In this document: one piece after another, positions 37,061 through 50,835 of the stretch | Layout of the letters: every line of letters begins with the position of its first letter | How positions within the stretch are numbered: the stretch's first letter is position 1 | NCBI GenBank assembly: GCA_008921705.1 | Contig: VFFE01007186.1 | Location: forward strand, 1,895,969-1,959,968 | Origin: Burhinus oedicnemus | Taxonomy: Eukaryota > Chordata > Aves > Charadriiformes > Burhinidae | Direction of reading: 5' to 3' | DNA length: 64,000 bases | Notes under the pieces: generated by a model | What the model was told of the DNA's origin: nothing | Database searches by the model: none | What the model saw: the letters and a program-made list of their open reading frames with translations, nothing else | Made by a program: the position numbers and the translations under genes

Positions 37061-40000
37061 TCTTTGAGTCAGTTCCCAAAAATGGTGGGTTGTTTTGTTT
37101 TGGTTCGTTTTTTTCTTATGTTTTGTTTTGTTGGTTATGTGGTTGGGTTTTTTTAAGTTATCCCTCCTCTACCCAGTATTTCTCTAGTCAATGATTCTTA
37201 CTGTCAGTCTGTGTCTTCTCAGCACCATATCCTTTCTTTTCCCACTGCCTCTCAATACAATGCATGGCTGGTTCAGAGAAGTTAGCACTTTTGCTGGCAA
37301 TGGAGTCTGAAACAGTTATTGCTAGACTTTTCCCATGCTTACTACAGATATTTCCATGACGTGTTCCTCTGTGTAAACTCCCCCTTTTCAACCCATTTTT
37401 AACTGTTCTTTTCTTTACTAAAGGACCAATTTCAACATGGTTCTTGCTTTCATAAATGTGACTAGGAGGGTAACATGACAAGAACAAACATGGCAATGCA
37501 GACTTAAGAATTTATGGACAAAGTGGGTTCAGCATTTTAAGTATGTTTATACAAACATCTCTTTCTAGTAAGGAATAGAACTCATGAAAGCTAATACTCA
37601 AAACAATTCTAATGTATGAGAAAAAAACCCCAACCCTGTAAGTTATTCTTTACCAGGTGGTAATTAAAGTATAAGCTATTATCAATGTTTTAAAGTAAGT
37701 ATGTATTCATAGATGTTCTCTGATACGCAGAAGATAGAGCAAGTTTTAGGAAGTGTTAGTGAAGATTATGCCTTTTAGACTATTAGAAGGTGTTAACATT
37801 TTGAAAATGAATGTCTGGAGTTAATGTTTCAAAAGAGGAGGAAAAAAAAGAAAGAAATATGAAAAGGCAAAGTGGAGACCAATAGTCAGTCATTGCTCAT
37901 GATAATTACTGTCATCCATCTTTCAAAAATGTTAGCTTTTTTCTGCTTCCACATTTTGCATTCATCACCTCATTCTCACAATTCCCCAAGCAATTCAGGA
38001 TTCAAAAACGTACATCTCCAATACTAAGTAATTTGTTTTGCTTTGCATAATAATCACTTTTTTTTTAGTAGCTCATGATATCTCATTTGTGCATTTTCAT
38101 TAAAGAATGGTACTTGTCTTTAAAATATCACGAAAATATACAGCGGACAATTAGAAGATGGAACTCCTGGTGGTAATGAATGAATTATTTGCAAGTGAGT
38201 TTTCAACATCATATGCATACACAGGCACAGTAATGAGCCGTAGGAATAGCGATGCTAGTTTCATGGTTGTGTAGGTAGCTATTCTTCATCTGTGTTGCAA
38301 CGGAAGGAGCCACACTGAAGGTCATGAGTATGGTCATGACTATAGACTGAGGAATAACTGATAACCTTATACTGGCATTGGATAAACTTCTAATAGGTAA
38401 GTTTTCCTTGTACGGATCGTTCGCCTGGCTGGCAACATATATTCATACAAATAAAGATTACAAAGCACAAAACTAGCTAAGTAAAGTAAATAGGCAAGAT
38501 GGAACATCTCCTCCCTAGAATAAGGTTTTCTGTACAATGCCCCCTGATGTATTAGCAACTACTGCTGGTGAAGAGACCTTCTACTATATCAATCTTTACT
38601 TTTTTCCTGTTTTATGAGAAAAAATGAGGAGCAGACTGGAGAGTGAGGTTTATTGCCTAAAACAACATAACAACACTAAGCTAATTATGAATGGCATAAT
38701 TTATAATATTTTGGATGTACAGTTAAAGAATAGGTTGAAAAACATTGACAAATTTCAGTTTGGCAGACTGGAATCCCAATATCAGCATTTAAAAAATAAA
38801 ATTATATTTTGAAATACATACCTTGTGAAGATGGTAGTTGAGTAAGATGATTTACTGCAGCTGACAAAACCTAAAAACTTACATTTAATTATTGAATTGT
38901 TTAATCCCTCATAAATTAAAATTATTTTTTAATACAAAAAAACCCCACTTTCTCAAAATTCAAAGTTAAACTGTGAACTTGAGAAAACATTGTGTTCATT
39001 AATGAGAATACAATGGACATGGCCCAACCCTGGAGAAAGACATGCCCAGATGTGTAAGAAAAGATGGGTCATTTACAAAGCACATTAGAAAGAACACTGC
39101 AACATAAGGAGGCTTTTGATCAAGGAATGGAAAGGCAGAAAAAAGCAGTAGATGGAAAAGCAGTGTTCATCCATGTTGGATAATATTCTTTTTATCAATC
39201 CTAAAGGCAACAATCAGGAAAAATGCTGAGAGCGAGCAAAATACCAACCTGGAGATCCGTTAAAAAACTTCTATTAAATGGAGCCAAAGAGAAATGAAGA
39301 CCCAGAGCAGGGGATTCACCACAGAAAAAGAAAGAATTGGAGACGTACCATGGTAACCAACTCATATTCAGCAATGACTTTGATGTTAGTAGAAGTTTCA
39401 AGCGTCTACAGAAAATAGGTTAGGGTTTCATTTCAACGTGATTCATCTTGCAAATTATTTGGCCATATCATGCCATTCAATATGTGAAAAAAGGCTACCT
39501 ATCCATGGGAGCCTTTAGATGATTAGTTGTTTTTTAGCTTTTTTCATAATATGCAAAGATAGCATCTTTCAGAGGAAAACCCAGCAAAATATAACCAGTC
39601 CTATTGTTCAGATATTATGTATAAACTATTCACAATTATAATGGCATTGAAAGCTTGCTTGTGCCTGTATTTATAGTAAATGTATGCATAGCTTGCCTGT
39701 ATAACAAGTTTACACACAGTTCATGAGTGAAATAACTCGTTACATTGTCTAGTAAAACATTATGATAATATATAATCACTACGAACAATGACCACCTGAA
39801 CAGCAGTGATGTACAGAAGTGTGTAAGGAAGTCACTAAAAGACTTACCTCTCCTATCAATGCCAAAGTAATTTATGCAACAAACTTACATTAATGCTAAC
39901 CTGAGTTTTACATATAAATCCTCTGTTCATCAGTGGGAAAACAGACCCCAAAGTGTTTGATTTAATTAATCTCTTGCCTGTGCCTTTCACTACAGAAATA

Positions 40001-40872
40001 ATCTAAATAATGCATAGGGCTGGCATATAAAGTATCTTTCTACAGTTACAACCTGATTAATTACAATGGGTAAGCCCCTAAACATTAAGTTGAATACTAA
40101 TTTGGTGGCAGAATCTGGAACTGGGAAAGGGCAGGGGCCACGTTTTCTATCACACTTTTAATGCCACAGGAGTGAAAGAGAATGACAGAACATTGGGTGC
40201 TACTTATGGATACCATTTGCATAGATTAAGATCCTGCAATTTTATATGTACTTTCGAAAAAAAGAGGAGCATTTTAGATCCTCATCATTCAATACGATAT
40301 GCACACCTGGGCTGTACACTGTTTCGAAAACTCACTGTCCACCAGGAAATGCTTTGTATGCACACAACACCTATAATTGCAAATACTGTTCATGGAATGA
40401 AAAGGGCAAAGGTCTGGCTAGCTAAATCACTGGTTTATTAGAAGACATAATTATTCAGGGTGCAACTGTCGTATGACCATCTGATGCCACAGACAATGTT
40501 TATGTATATGTTACCATGACAATCTGATGCCATTAATATGCATTGAAGTAAATTATCATTTATTTTTACTTGATAGTAAGACTTGCATGACAATACGAGA
40601 ACAATGCTTAAATGACCAAACAACCAATTGTATTTAATTTCCCTTCCCATGAGTAGTCAGCACCAATGACTAACTGAGATATGCATTACTGATAGATTAT
40701 GAAGTGCTCCAGGCGGTTTTGGACACAATTTGCTTTGTGTATGGGTGCCTCATAGATTCGTAATTAAAATGACAAGCTGAAGTTTTCATAGCAGAAAAAG
40801 AAAACACTAAACCAGTCAATCTGCCTTTCAGTGAAGACTGGTAAAAAGGCAACGGTTGTTAGGGGAACTAAC

Positions 40873-40886
40873 AAAAAAAAAAAAAA
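40873..40886 (+). repeat. A14 homopolymer in A/C-rich tract
   Basis: Fourteen A residues followed by ACAACAACCCACCAC, an A/C-rich tract just left of the GC-richer islet at 40965-41235. Confidence 0.85.
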
Positions 40887-42916
40887 CAACAACCCACCAC
40901 AGAAAGCCCCACACCACAAAAAAGCAAGTACTCCCATAGAAACAGTAGTTGGCATATCAGTCAGCCCTCTGGACACATGCCAGTTCCATTTGCAGTAGAT
41001 CTGCTACGTGCGGCACTGATCCCATGCCAAACTCAACAAAGGGTCTGGATGACGTGCTGCCACAAGTGCCCCAGTCAACACCCCCTGCTCAGGCCTGCCT
41101 GGGATCACTGGGCATTCCTGCTGCATGACGAATTTGCCCGTATCACTTACCTGCAGAGCCTGCTGCTGAAAGGTGACAAATACAAAAAATTCTCAGCTCC
41201 GCTTGGCTCCAGGGCTCGTAGTGACACTTCATAAAGTGAAGCAGAGAGATGGCTGTTTTCTCAACCCTAATGTATGATAAATCCTAAAATCTCCAGCCCT
41301 ACCGTGGCAAGCCCATTGATATCTGTTTGTCACCAGAAGTCTGGAAGTATCCAATATAAAAGAGAACCAAATGGAGCTATCATATAATAAGGTACAGAAA
41401 ACGGGGAATTCGTTGTATTTATTTTTCTGCAACTTGTTCTTTGCTATGGTCTCTTAAAAAAAATGTGGTGCTTCAATGTGGAGTCAAGTTTACTGCTTAT
41501 TTTGTACTGGATGCTACTTTCTGGGAGGGTGGAGAAGGAGAAAAGAGAGTCATAGCAACTAGATTTGCCCCATGTATGTTACTAAATTTTGCTGTTTGGC
41601 ACCAAACTCACATAGGACGAAAAAATAAAAAAAATGATGTCTAACAAAATAATCCATCTCTCCTCTCCTCAGTAATATACCACAGATGTTTCCAAGAACA
41701 AAGTGATTTTCCACAACAGGTCATACATGAAATATATAAAATGAAAGCTATTGCCAGTAAATGGGTTGCCTGTTCCACAGAAACTATTTTCTTTTGCCCT
41801 TTCCCTGTGTCTCCCACTTCAAAATATAAAGGGACACTGTCAGTTTATGTTATGCTTCTGTCTGAAAATGTCGAGCTTGGTGTAACGTATACGCTAACTA
41901 CAAAGACTACAATTGAAAGAAATTAACAGGGAATAAACATCTTCCCTTATTGTTTCAGAGAGTTAAGTCTGTACATGTGACAACATAGCAAGTTTCACTT
42001 TTTCTGTTTATAACTACTGGAATCAGTTAAAACTATCAACTGGGAAACATATTTTTGAGAAACTAATAATATTAACAGAACATACTGTTTGAAGGCCTGT
42101 AGCAGATAATATGTTTCTTTTCAGTAAGTCACTTAAAAAAATAAAAATTACTTGCTCTTCTACCATCCCATTAAGTTAAAAAAAAAAAAAATCTGTAGCA
42201 AGCAAAGCATAGTTTATTTTCTGTAAAAAGACTGTCCCTGACTCCTTTTTTGTCAAATACACATTGTTAACATCCTTTTTCTTCTCTGGCCTTCTCTGCC
42301 ACAATTACTTGTGATAGTTTGTAATTCAAGGACTGTCTGCATGGCAGCAACTGCCTGTTTTAGGACTGCATTCTGTGAAAATGGATGAAATAGTCACTGA
42401 TCGGTCACTGTAGCACCTTCTACAAAACACACTCCTTTAAAATATGCAGTATATAGAAGGGGGTTGATAAAAAACACAGCTATTCAAAAAGGTGTAATCC
42501 TCAAATCCCTCTTGAGTTACCAGTACAGTAGCCTCTTTGTACCAGCAAACACAACAGACTTATCTTGATAATAACTTTCTATGGCAGTCCTGGTCTGTGC
42601 TGAATCTTCAGTCTCTAAGATATTTTACACACATCCAAGTTGTCCTCCCAGATGGACTAACTCTGCTTAACTCCTGCTATAAATATACCCTCATTCCTCA
42701 CGCTGTACATTGAGATCCGGTTTTGTGCCAGATGCAGAACAGTGGAGAGGTTTGTGCATTTCCATAATTTTCTTTTATTTATTCCCCTCTTGAAGATGGG
42801 GAACAACCAAAACCTTAGGAAGAAGAGTAGAAAAATGAAATAGAAATTAAATATTGCTTCAGGTTTAAAAGCTCTAGCACTCAAGTTTTCTCTGTGACGG
42901 AAGTGAATTAAGTTGT

Positions 42917-43004
42917 TAAGGTTTTGTTTGTTTTTTTTGGGTTTTTTTGGTTGGTGTGTTGTTTTGATTTCTTGTTGGTTGTTTGTTGTTTTTGGGGTTT
43001 TTTT
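42917..43004 (+). repeat. T/G-rich low-complexity tract
   Basis: Nearly 90 bp of T and G on the plus strand (GTTTTGTTTG, GGGTTTTTTTGG, TTGTTGGTTGTTTG types) with almost no C or A. The minus-strand frame at 42657-43040 reads through it as Asn/Gln/Lys/Thr-rich low complexity. Confidence 0.85.
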
Positions 43005-43350
43005 AATAAGCAATGTTAGGTAAATTAATCTCACCTGCACAACTCCATTCTGAAAAAGAACGTCCTTCTGATACAGTCCTCACAAGTCCCGTTGAAGGAA
43101 GTGATAAAGAGCCTCAGGCCCTTCTCTGTACTTGCAGTCACTCTTCAGACTGCCAGACTGAGTTGGGACTCCACTACTGCATGCCCTTGACCTCCAGATA
43201 TGAAATCCAAGATTTAGTGCCTTTGAATAGTATAAAGACTTGACATAGGCTGATTGTCAAAGAATTGTATAATTGAACATTTCTTACTATTAGCTTCCTA
43301 AAATCCTTTGATCAAGAATTAGGTCATTACGTTACCACCTGTCCTGTATG

Positions 43351-43385
43351 TTTCATCTTTCATCTTTCAACTTTCAACTTTCATC
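43351..43385. repeat. 7-bp tandem repeat, five units
   Basis: TTTCATC twice, TTTCAAC twice, then TTTCATC. Confidence 0.9.
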
Positions 43386-46289
43386 TTCCATGCTGCCCAA
43401 TTAAAGCAATGTTCCTTTTGCACCTGAAAAAATATTCAGTACTTACAAGATATTTTCCTATGAAATCCATTTTTTTTAACAATTTGAAACTCAGCCATTT
43501 TAATATAGTGAAGTTGTATCTTTTGCATTTGTTATATGTTTGTGTCTTTGAACCTCCAAATAGCTGTAAAGATTCTGAAAGTCCAAACCAGATACAACTG
43601 AAAGCATTATTTTTTCTAGGTGCTTAGATGTTAATAATTATCATAAGTTTTCCTGATACAAAACCATCAATAACCCATCCACTGACATTTGATATAAATA
43701 CTTTACTTATTTGCCTGATAAATTAATGGCTACTAACACACAATGACATACATTGCATACATGCTATTGCATATTTTTATGTTCAGGAACACTACGGTTC
43801 GACTTCTCATGAAAATTACTATGCGTAATATATTTACCTTTATCTCCAAAGTACAAGCTAACTTTTATTTTGCTGTTTAAGAGACCAGAGTAATATTAAA
43901 ATATATACTTAAAATGACTAGGGAAGACATTTTGGGTTTTGGAGTTATATGTTCATATGACTGTGACCATAAATTAGGTCAAAGCTAGGTTACATCTGTT
44001 TGTTGTTGGTTTGGGTTTTTTTCTTTTTTTTTTTTCTTTGTCATGAAAGAAACAGCTGGGCAAAAGGAAGGTTGGTACCATGTGACTGAATTCTTTGCAG
44101 GCCTCTAGAAAATGCATTATAGACCACAGCTAATCAATCTCTCTTCCTTCATAGTACAAAGCAAAATCAGAAAAGCTTCCTCCTTTAATCAAAAATATGA
44201 AAATCTTTCATGGGGCTGGACTTGGTCAGTTAGGATTTAGATGCATGCCAGTGACAGCAAGAGCACAGAATGACACTAAGAAATACCAAAAGTAGTTTAC
44301 ATAATGAAATTTCTGGAATATATAACATTTTGTATAATTACCAAATCTTTACAAGCTCTGTAGACTTAAGTAATAGAGAGTTCATCTTCCATGCCAACCT
44401 GAAAAGCATCAAGTTAAATAACATGCAACATTTTTAGTGTAATAATCTCTACATATTTTACTTTGCCAGTCCTTCTGTACTCACTACCACAGCTTGTGCT
44501 TATCATCATTCATTGCCTGAAATCCTTAAACTGGGCTCTGGGTTGATAAATTCAAAAGAATAAAAATGTTCCCTTTATTGGAATAAAGAAAATCAGGTCT
44601 AATTTTTGTTTCATTCAATTAAAAAAAAGTAATATCACCATATACATATTTATAAATTCATAGGGAGATTAAATGATCTTATTAATGTATACATAATTTT
44701 ACATTGATTTAACGTATTATGATCCAAATTTTGATTTAAATATGAGGACATCCAAAGTTAAGAGCACTGTAATGATATCACGTCATTTTATATGACCCTG
44801 TTTTTGAAGGCTTTTAAAAATTTGTTCCAATATTTATAAGGAATTCATCACATAATATTGATTTCTTTCTTGACAGCCACTTCTTTGACTACAAAGAAAA
44901 AAACAGATTCAAAAGCAATCAAAAAGCATGAAAAAAATCAAACTCTATTGCCAGGGACACCAAGAACAACAACAACAACTTTCATGAGGAATATATTCCA
45001 GAGAAGGAAAAGAAAAGCTACAAAATACAGTCAGAGTGAAGGAACATGCAGGGGAAGTAACGTAACAGAAGGAAGGCGGCAAAGAATATTTGTGGAAGAA
45101 AAAGAGAAAGGCATTAGAAAGCAGTTAAGTTATTTGCAGACTAAGGGGAGGAAAGAAAGAGAGTAATATGAATCTGAAAGTCACAGCAATATAAGAACGT
45201 GCAATAGTTTATTTGCTGTTGGGGTTTTTGTGGGTTTTGTTTTTGTTTTTTTTTCTTACCAAAAAAGCACTAAAAACTTATTTAGCAAAAGCAGTGAAAG
45301 TACATTAAGATTTTTCTTAAATTATTTCAAATTTGTTTTGGGTGTTTTAGCAGTGTGCTTATTAATTGGAAGAGGAGACGTCTACAAAAGAATGAGACAA
45401 ATTTCAGTCTCATTTACTGAAACAATGAAGCAGCATGGCTGCTCATGAGAAGAGACTCTGAAACTGCCTATATAATGGTTAAACACACATATAAGGTAAA
45501 GAAATTCATGGAAATATATTGCAGAGTGTGTGACAAATCAACATTCTTCAAATTCACGAGTGGAAATGTGTGTGTGTAGATTCCAGGCATTCTGAAAACA
45601 TACATTTTAGAGAAAAAATTAATATCCAAAGCTGCAACATGACATATAAGGTTAGCTGCCAATCTAGAAGAAAAAGAACATCATGAATAAAAACGAGTCC
45701 ATACACTGTAAGAGAGATTCTCTAACAAGTCTGTGAAAGCCAATAAAATATTGATAAAACTCCTGGCTTGCAAATTTATTTGTAGGTCCTTAATAATTGA
45801 GGGCACTTGTCAAAATAGGCCCTCCCAGACCTCCCACTTTGACATAATTAACTTGAATGAGCTTCTCTTCATCATGAAGACAAAGGTGGGAAAAGTGATG
45901 TAACTGCTATCCATCTTATACAGGGTTTGTACAACCTCTTCTTTATGACTGGTTTCACACACTGACTAATAGACACTTTCCACTTCAGATTTTAATTAAA
46001 AGCTATAAAAGCAGTCAGCTGTAGGCCATGAATGTGTTGGCAACAAAAAAGTGCCATTATATAGTGGGAAGATCAAGCACTGTACAAATTTAGTGTGAAA
46101 CCATGTTAAGTAGATCCATATGCCTGCATTTAATGTAATTCTAAGATCTACATGGTAGCGGTGGGAGTACTAAAGTAAAGCAAAATGTCAATTAAAGCCA
46201 GGACACACAGTTTAAGTATAATCATGTTAATTCAGTGATATATGAAACATATTTCTTTTCAGATGTTTGCAAAGAAATCACAGCAAGTG

Positions 46290-46306
46290 AAAAAAAATTT
46301 TTTTTT
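46290..46306. repeat. A8T9 tract
   Basis: Eight A followed by nine T. This is a self-complementary rigid tract that typically disfavours nucleosomes. Confidence 0.9.
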
Positions 46307-47049
46307 CCCCTGAGTGCTGCTGCAAGCACCCAGGTTGTTCCATAAAATGAAATGTTAAATTTATCCTAGTGACTATGAAATGTATTCAATATAGCATAGA
46401 TTAGAATTGTAGAAGTAATTTAGAACAAAAAGCATATTTCGTCATATATTGTCAATAAATGGAACATTTTTTCATTTATCATTCATATAATTTACTATAA
46501 AATTTAATAAACTGCTGTGGTGTGGAGCTTCTGTGCCTTCATAATAAATATTTCATATTTGGAATTCAATCTGTTTTGATTGGAGGAATAAATAATCCTG
46601 TATGATTTACCTGCCTGTTAAAATCACGGTAACATTTAGTATCAACTTCCTAGTACAAAAATATTTTAGTATTTTAAATTTAATTTAACATTAATTATTA
46701 CAATCACCCAAAATATACTTCTTCATTTTTATTTAAAAAAACAGAAAATCACAAAAAATCAAAATAGTTTGATTTAATGAGTCATAAATATTTGAGAAAA
46801 TCTTTAACTTGATCTTCTGTTCTCTCCTGTAAGTAAAAAGAGAACATATTTTATTATAGTTCATACAAAAATTCTTAGGAAATGCTTTTACTTGACTTAC
46901 CAGTTTGATTATTTGAATAACTAAATTTTTCCATCAAGTTGTGGCTAATACTCTTATGCAGAATACACTTCAGAATATTATGATGGAGTATAACATCAGT
47001 GGCACATGCTCACAGAACGGAAAAGTATCTCTTGTATTTATCTGGAAAT

Positions 47050-47077
47050 ATTTACTGAAAATTATTTACTGAAAATT
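47050..47077. repeat. 14-bp perfect tandem duplication
   Basis: ATTTACTGAAAATT occurs twice back to back. Confidence 0.9.
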
Positions 47078-50000
47078 GCTGTAGTTACAGAAGATGCAAA
47101 ATTCACATAGAAATACAAGTCCAAATCCATGAGCCTGAGCTTTAAGTGATGTCTGACTCACCCAACTGCTGTTGACTGGTAACAAAACCATTTAGTTATT
47201 AAAACAAGGACTCAGTATGTTAGGCCATGCGATGCTGTTTTGTAGCAGCTTCTCTGCAGAGAGTCTCGCTGGGAAGTCAAACACAAATGATTTCTGAAGT
47301 CTGTTCTGATTACTTCATGCCTCTGTTCAAAAATACAGTCATCAGGGAGGTTGTGTAAATTGTACATAAAAGTAGACTCAGTAAAGCATTATATGTCTAC
47401 ATCCTTTCATTTTTCTCCCAAAAAGGAAACGATACGCTGACCTCTCAGAAGCCAAGGCAAATATCTCTGATCTTTCGTGTTTGATTTCTACACAGCAGAA
47501 AGCTATTTAACATGCCTGATATTGAAATGCAGAGTAAAAACAAGTTTGGCTTTGAGAAATATGGAAAGTTATGATCCACATACAGGCTTATCCTCTAAAT
47601 TTCTGAGCCAGCCTTAATCTCCAGTAAATACTGAAAGCTTTTCTGAGGATATATACTAAAGACTCCACTGGTAGTACAAACAGCTTTGGAGATAAGTACG
47701 GGTGCCCTTAAGTAACTTGAAAGCTCTCAGTATCATTCTGTGCTGTGCAACTTACACTGAAGAGTTGTTTTATGTTAGAATTCCTTTCTACTCCATAAAA
47801 TCATGCCCGAGATGAAAGTGATGCAAAAATCTATTGTCAGTGCAGCTATAGGAGGCCCTTACTTAAGCTGCCAAAATCTTACTGAAGTGCCACTAGGAGG
47901 CTGCTCATAATCTACTAGGAATGTATACTATTTAACTCTACATCTATTACCAATAAAAAATTAGGCAATGATAAGAGCTGAGAGACTAGTTTACGAATTA
48001 GGAAGCACTGTCATCTAATAACCAGTTATTCCATTGTTTCCAGCCATTTTTTTCCTATGATCCTTCTCACTAATTATTTAGCTAGTGTGCTACTCATGTA
48101 CTGTCAGAAAATATCATCTTAATCAAATGAAATTTTTGAGAGGAACATAAATTTCAGCTTCTGCAGGGAATTATTTCAGAGCCCAAGCCCACAATTTTGG
48201 GTCAGTACTATGCATAAAAAGATCATGATACTTTCTATAATGTCTAATATCTGTACATCTGGAAATATAGGGTGTAAATTGGAGATATAGGATATAGGTG
48301 ACCTCAGTTCAGGGACTGACTGGTCTCTTCTACATGCTGGATGACTATTGTAAAAGCTGGTCCTATTAACTGAGCTAGGAATCAGCTAAAGTATTTCTTC
48401 ACTGGTCATTTTGAAAAAACATACTTTACAATCTTTTCTCAATTTAGCAGACTGTATGTTAGGTTTAACTTTTCCCACCTGAGCAGCCACTGGACTTGTT
48501 CCTGTCTGTAAAAATATTAAACCTACCTTTGCTTTAGGAAGCTCTTAAACTTTTTTTCCTGTTTATTTTTTTCCAGACACAGGAGATTCTAGAAGATTTT
48601 ATGTTTGTGATGCTCCTAAAAAATAATCAAACAATTCAGTGATGGCAGTGTACTGTAAATAGCAAGCTATGTAGCCAGCAGATTGAATAAGTAGTATTTG
48701 TGAAACATTCATCACTGCAGGCAACGGGAAGTTTCTATACATACAAAAATATAAAGAAAATGTGCAGTCACAACCTAGTTACAAAAAAAAGTTTTCTTTT
48801 AAATATCTTAAAAAATCTACTATCATCTCAAATAGAAAGTTTTCAAAAGTTTCTCAGTACAAAAGTTTACTTGAAATTATGACAGTGTACAGAGCTGGAC
48901 ACATCAAACTGGATTCTGTGAAATGCTTGACAAGAATGGAAAAGAATTAAACCAGACTTAGTTGAATGTACATTCCTGAAAATTGTTCCAGAAAAAAATT
49001 CTTAAATGTGTAAGTGTTGCAGGGTGGAAAACTGAAAATATTTCCTACTGCCACTTTCCAAAACATTGAATAGACAAATAGTTAACTTGAGGCTTCTTCG
49101 ACAGAAGAAAGCAAATGAAATACTTCTCTTAGAACTTTAAATTCAGTAAATTAAAACCTCCAGCAGAATCTGCAGGAATTTGTCCACTCCTAGTCCTTGA
49201 AAACCTTACAGATGGGACTAGGGATGCCAACGAGTCAGGAGGAAGGTAGAGCAAACATCCATTTCCCTGTAAGTTTGGATTCAGTGACAGGTGCTCAAAG
49301 ACTTTCAACAAGTGAACAGCAAAAAAAGATTTTCAAAACTCTGCAGGAAAGTTGGGCTGGTATAGGATGATGCAAGGTCATTGCAGGGAATAAAACATGC
49401 TCAGACCAAGGAAGTATAGAAAATAATTCATTCTTCATTCATAGATGCCAAAAATATTTCTCTGTTTACTGAATTGTTCTATGAAATTCATAAGAACATC
49501 TCTATCCATTCTTAAATAAACACTAAAAGGAGTTTTTTTGAGATTACAGTTAAACATTAAAAAATTTTCCTGATTTCAGTAGGGTTTCTTGTTCTGAATC
49601 ACATAGAAAAGGCAAATTCTTACCTATTTATTAATCATTAAGATTTTCCAACAATATAATGATTCTGTGCTAATGTTTTATTTTTATTATTATCATTGAC
49701 CCTTTCCATCTGTATATGGAAATATAGAATTTACTATTACAACATTTTATGCGGATTTGTTATAGATATTCAATCTCTTGTGCATAAAGGAGCAACTATG
49801 TAGAAATTCTCTTCCCCACATACAATACAAACCATCTCCTTTTTTTTCCAAATTCACTAACTCTTAGAAACATTATCTGCTTTAAAGAGGTAACTCTGTT
49901 ATTTTTGGTGATGCTATGTTGATTTACATCAAAGATTCAGAGAGTTTTGTGGATCATTATAATATTTGCCCAACAACTGAACATATTTTTCCCTTGATTT

Positions 50001-50835
50001 TATACACTATTTCCCAACTGTCAGTGAAATGACTGGACAACATTAAACCTTGTACCAGTCTTTACAAATCCCTTTGCAACAATTCACCACTAGCAGCTCT
50101 TAATTAGTGAATATAGCAAGAGCTCTGTTGAGGAAACTGTCAGCTTCTTAAGAAGTATGAAGCTTGTATAAGTTTTTCCATTGTTTGACAATTGATGTCA
50201 ATCTATCCAATGTAAAGTCATCTGTTATTTTTTCACGTATTATTACCTTCTGGTATTCCACAGTATTCTCAGTAGTCCATAGATCTTCCCATCCACTCCT
50301 CAACTAACACCCCCAAAACTCAACTTATCACCAACACTGATGTCCAAAACTGATTTTGTGTCATGCTTATGAGAAAGATTATATAAAATGGCTCATTAAA
50401 AAAAAAATCTGTAATAGATGTTATCTATCATCTTTATTCACTAAAGACAAAATCAGGTTTGTAATGTTAGTGACCTAATAGAGATTTACTACCATAATAT
50501 TTTGGCAAGCCCAACCCAAATACAAAAATACGAAAGAAGCGATTAAAAATAAAAGACCCTATATTTTATTTATCTGTACAGAATATAAACAGTGGCTAAA
50601 TCCTCCTATTTCTTCTGCACAGTACTGTCAAGATTGTTTTGTTTACATGTTGATAGGCCTATATGCTTCCTGAGATTTCTTAGTTCTATCAGACAGACAC
50701 TTTCTCTTCCTATCTTTAGTATCATTATTACTAAAAAGTAAACTTTGAATTGTAAAGCCTCAAATTTATTTTGTTAGCTATTAAATCTTTTTATTATTGT
50801 TGTTCACTATGCTGTTTTTATTTTAATTTCTACTG

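Larger units (their letters stand above)
35208..50835. other. 15.6-kb repeat-poor block, no gene recognised
   Basis: No CR1 or LTR is recognised across this span, the longest such gap in the window. Contents worth naming are a pyrimidine-rich stretch at about 36420-37060, T/G-rich tracts at 37085-37160, 42917-43004, 44000-44040 and 45215-45260, a GC-richer islet at 40965-41235, a 7-bp tandem repeat at 43351-43385, an A8T8 tract at 46290-46306, and a 14-bp tandem duplication at 47050-47077. Frames of 100-127 codons at 36814-37194 (plus), 37188-37496 and 42657-43040 (minus), and 44858-45166 (plus) follow local composition and are not called. Confidence 0.55.

Noticed and set aside
36814..37194. 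126-codon membrane-protein-like frame
   Set aside because: Its Phe/Leu/Ser hydrophobicity is produced by the T/C-rich composition of the surrounding 640 bp, and it runs into a T/G-rich tract.
42657..43040. 127-codon minus-strand frame
   Set aside because: Its Asn/Gln/Lys/Thr-rich half is a direct translation of the T/G-rich low-complexity tract at 42917-43004.
44858..45166. 102-codon Lys/Thr/Arg-rich frame resembling a basic nuclear protein
   Set aside because: Purine-rich composition explains the residues. There are no domain, splice or promoter signals.
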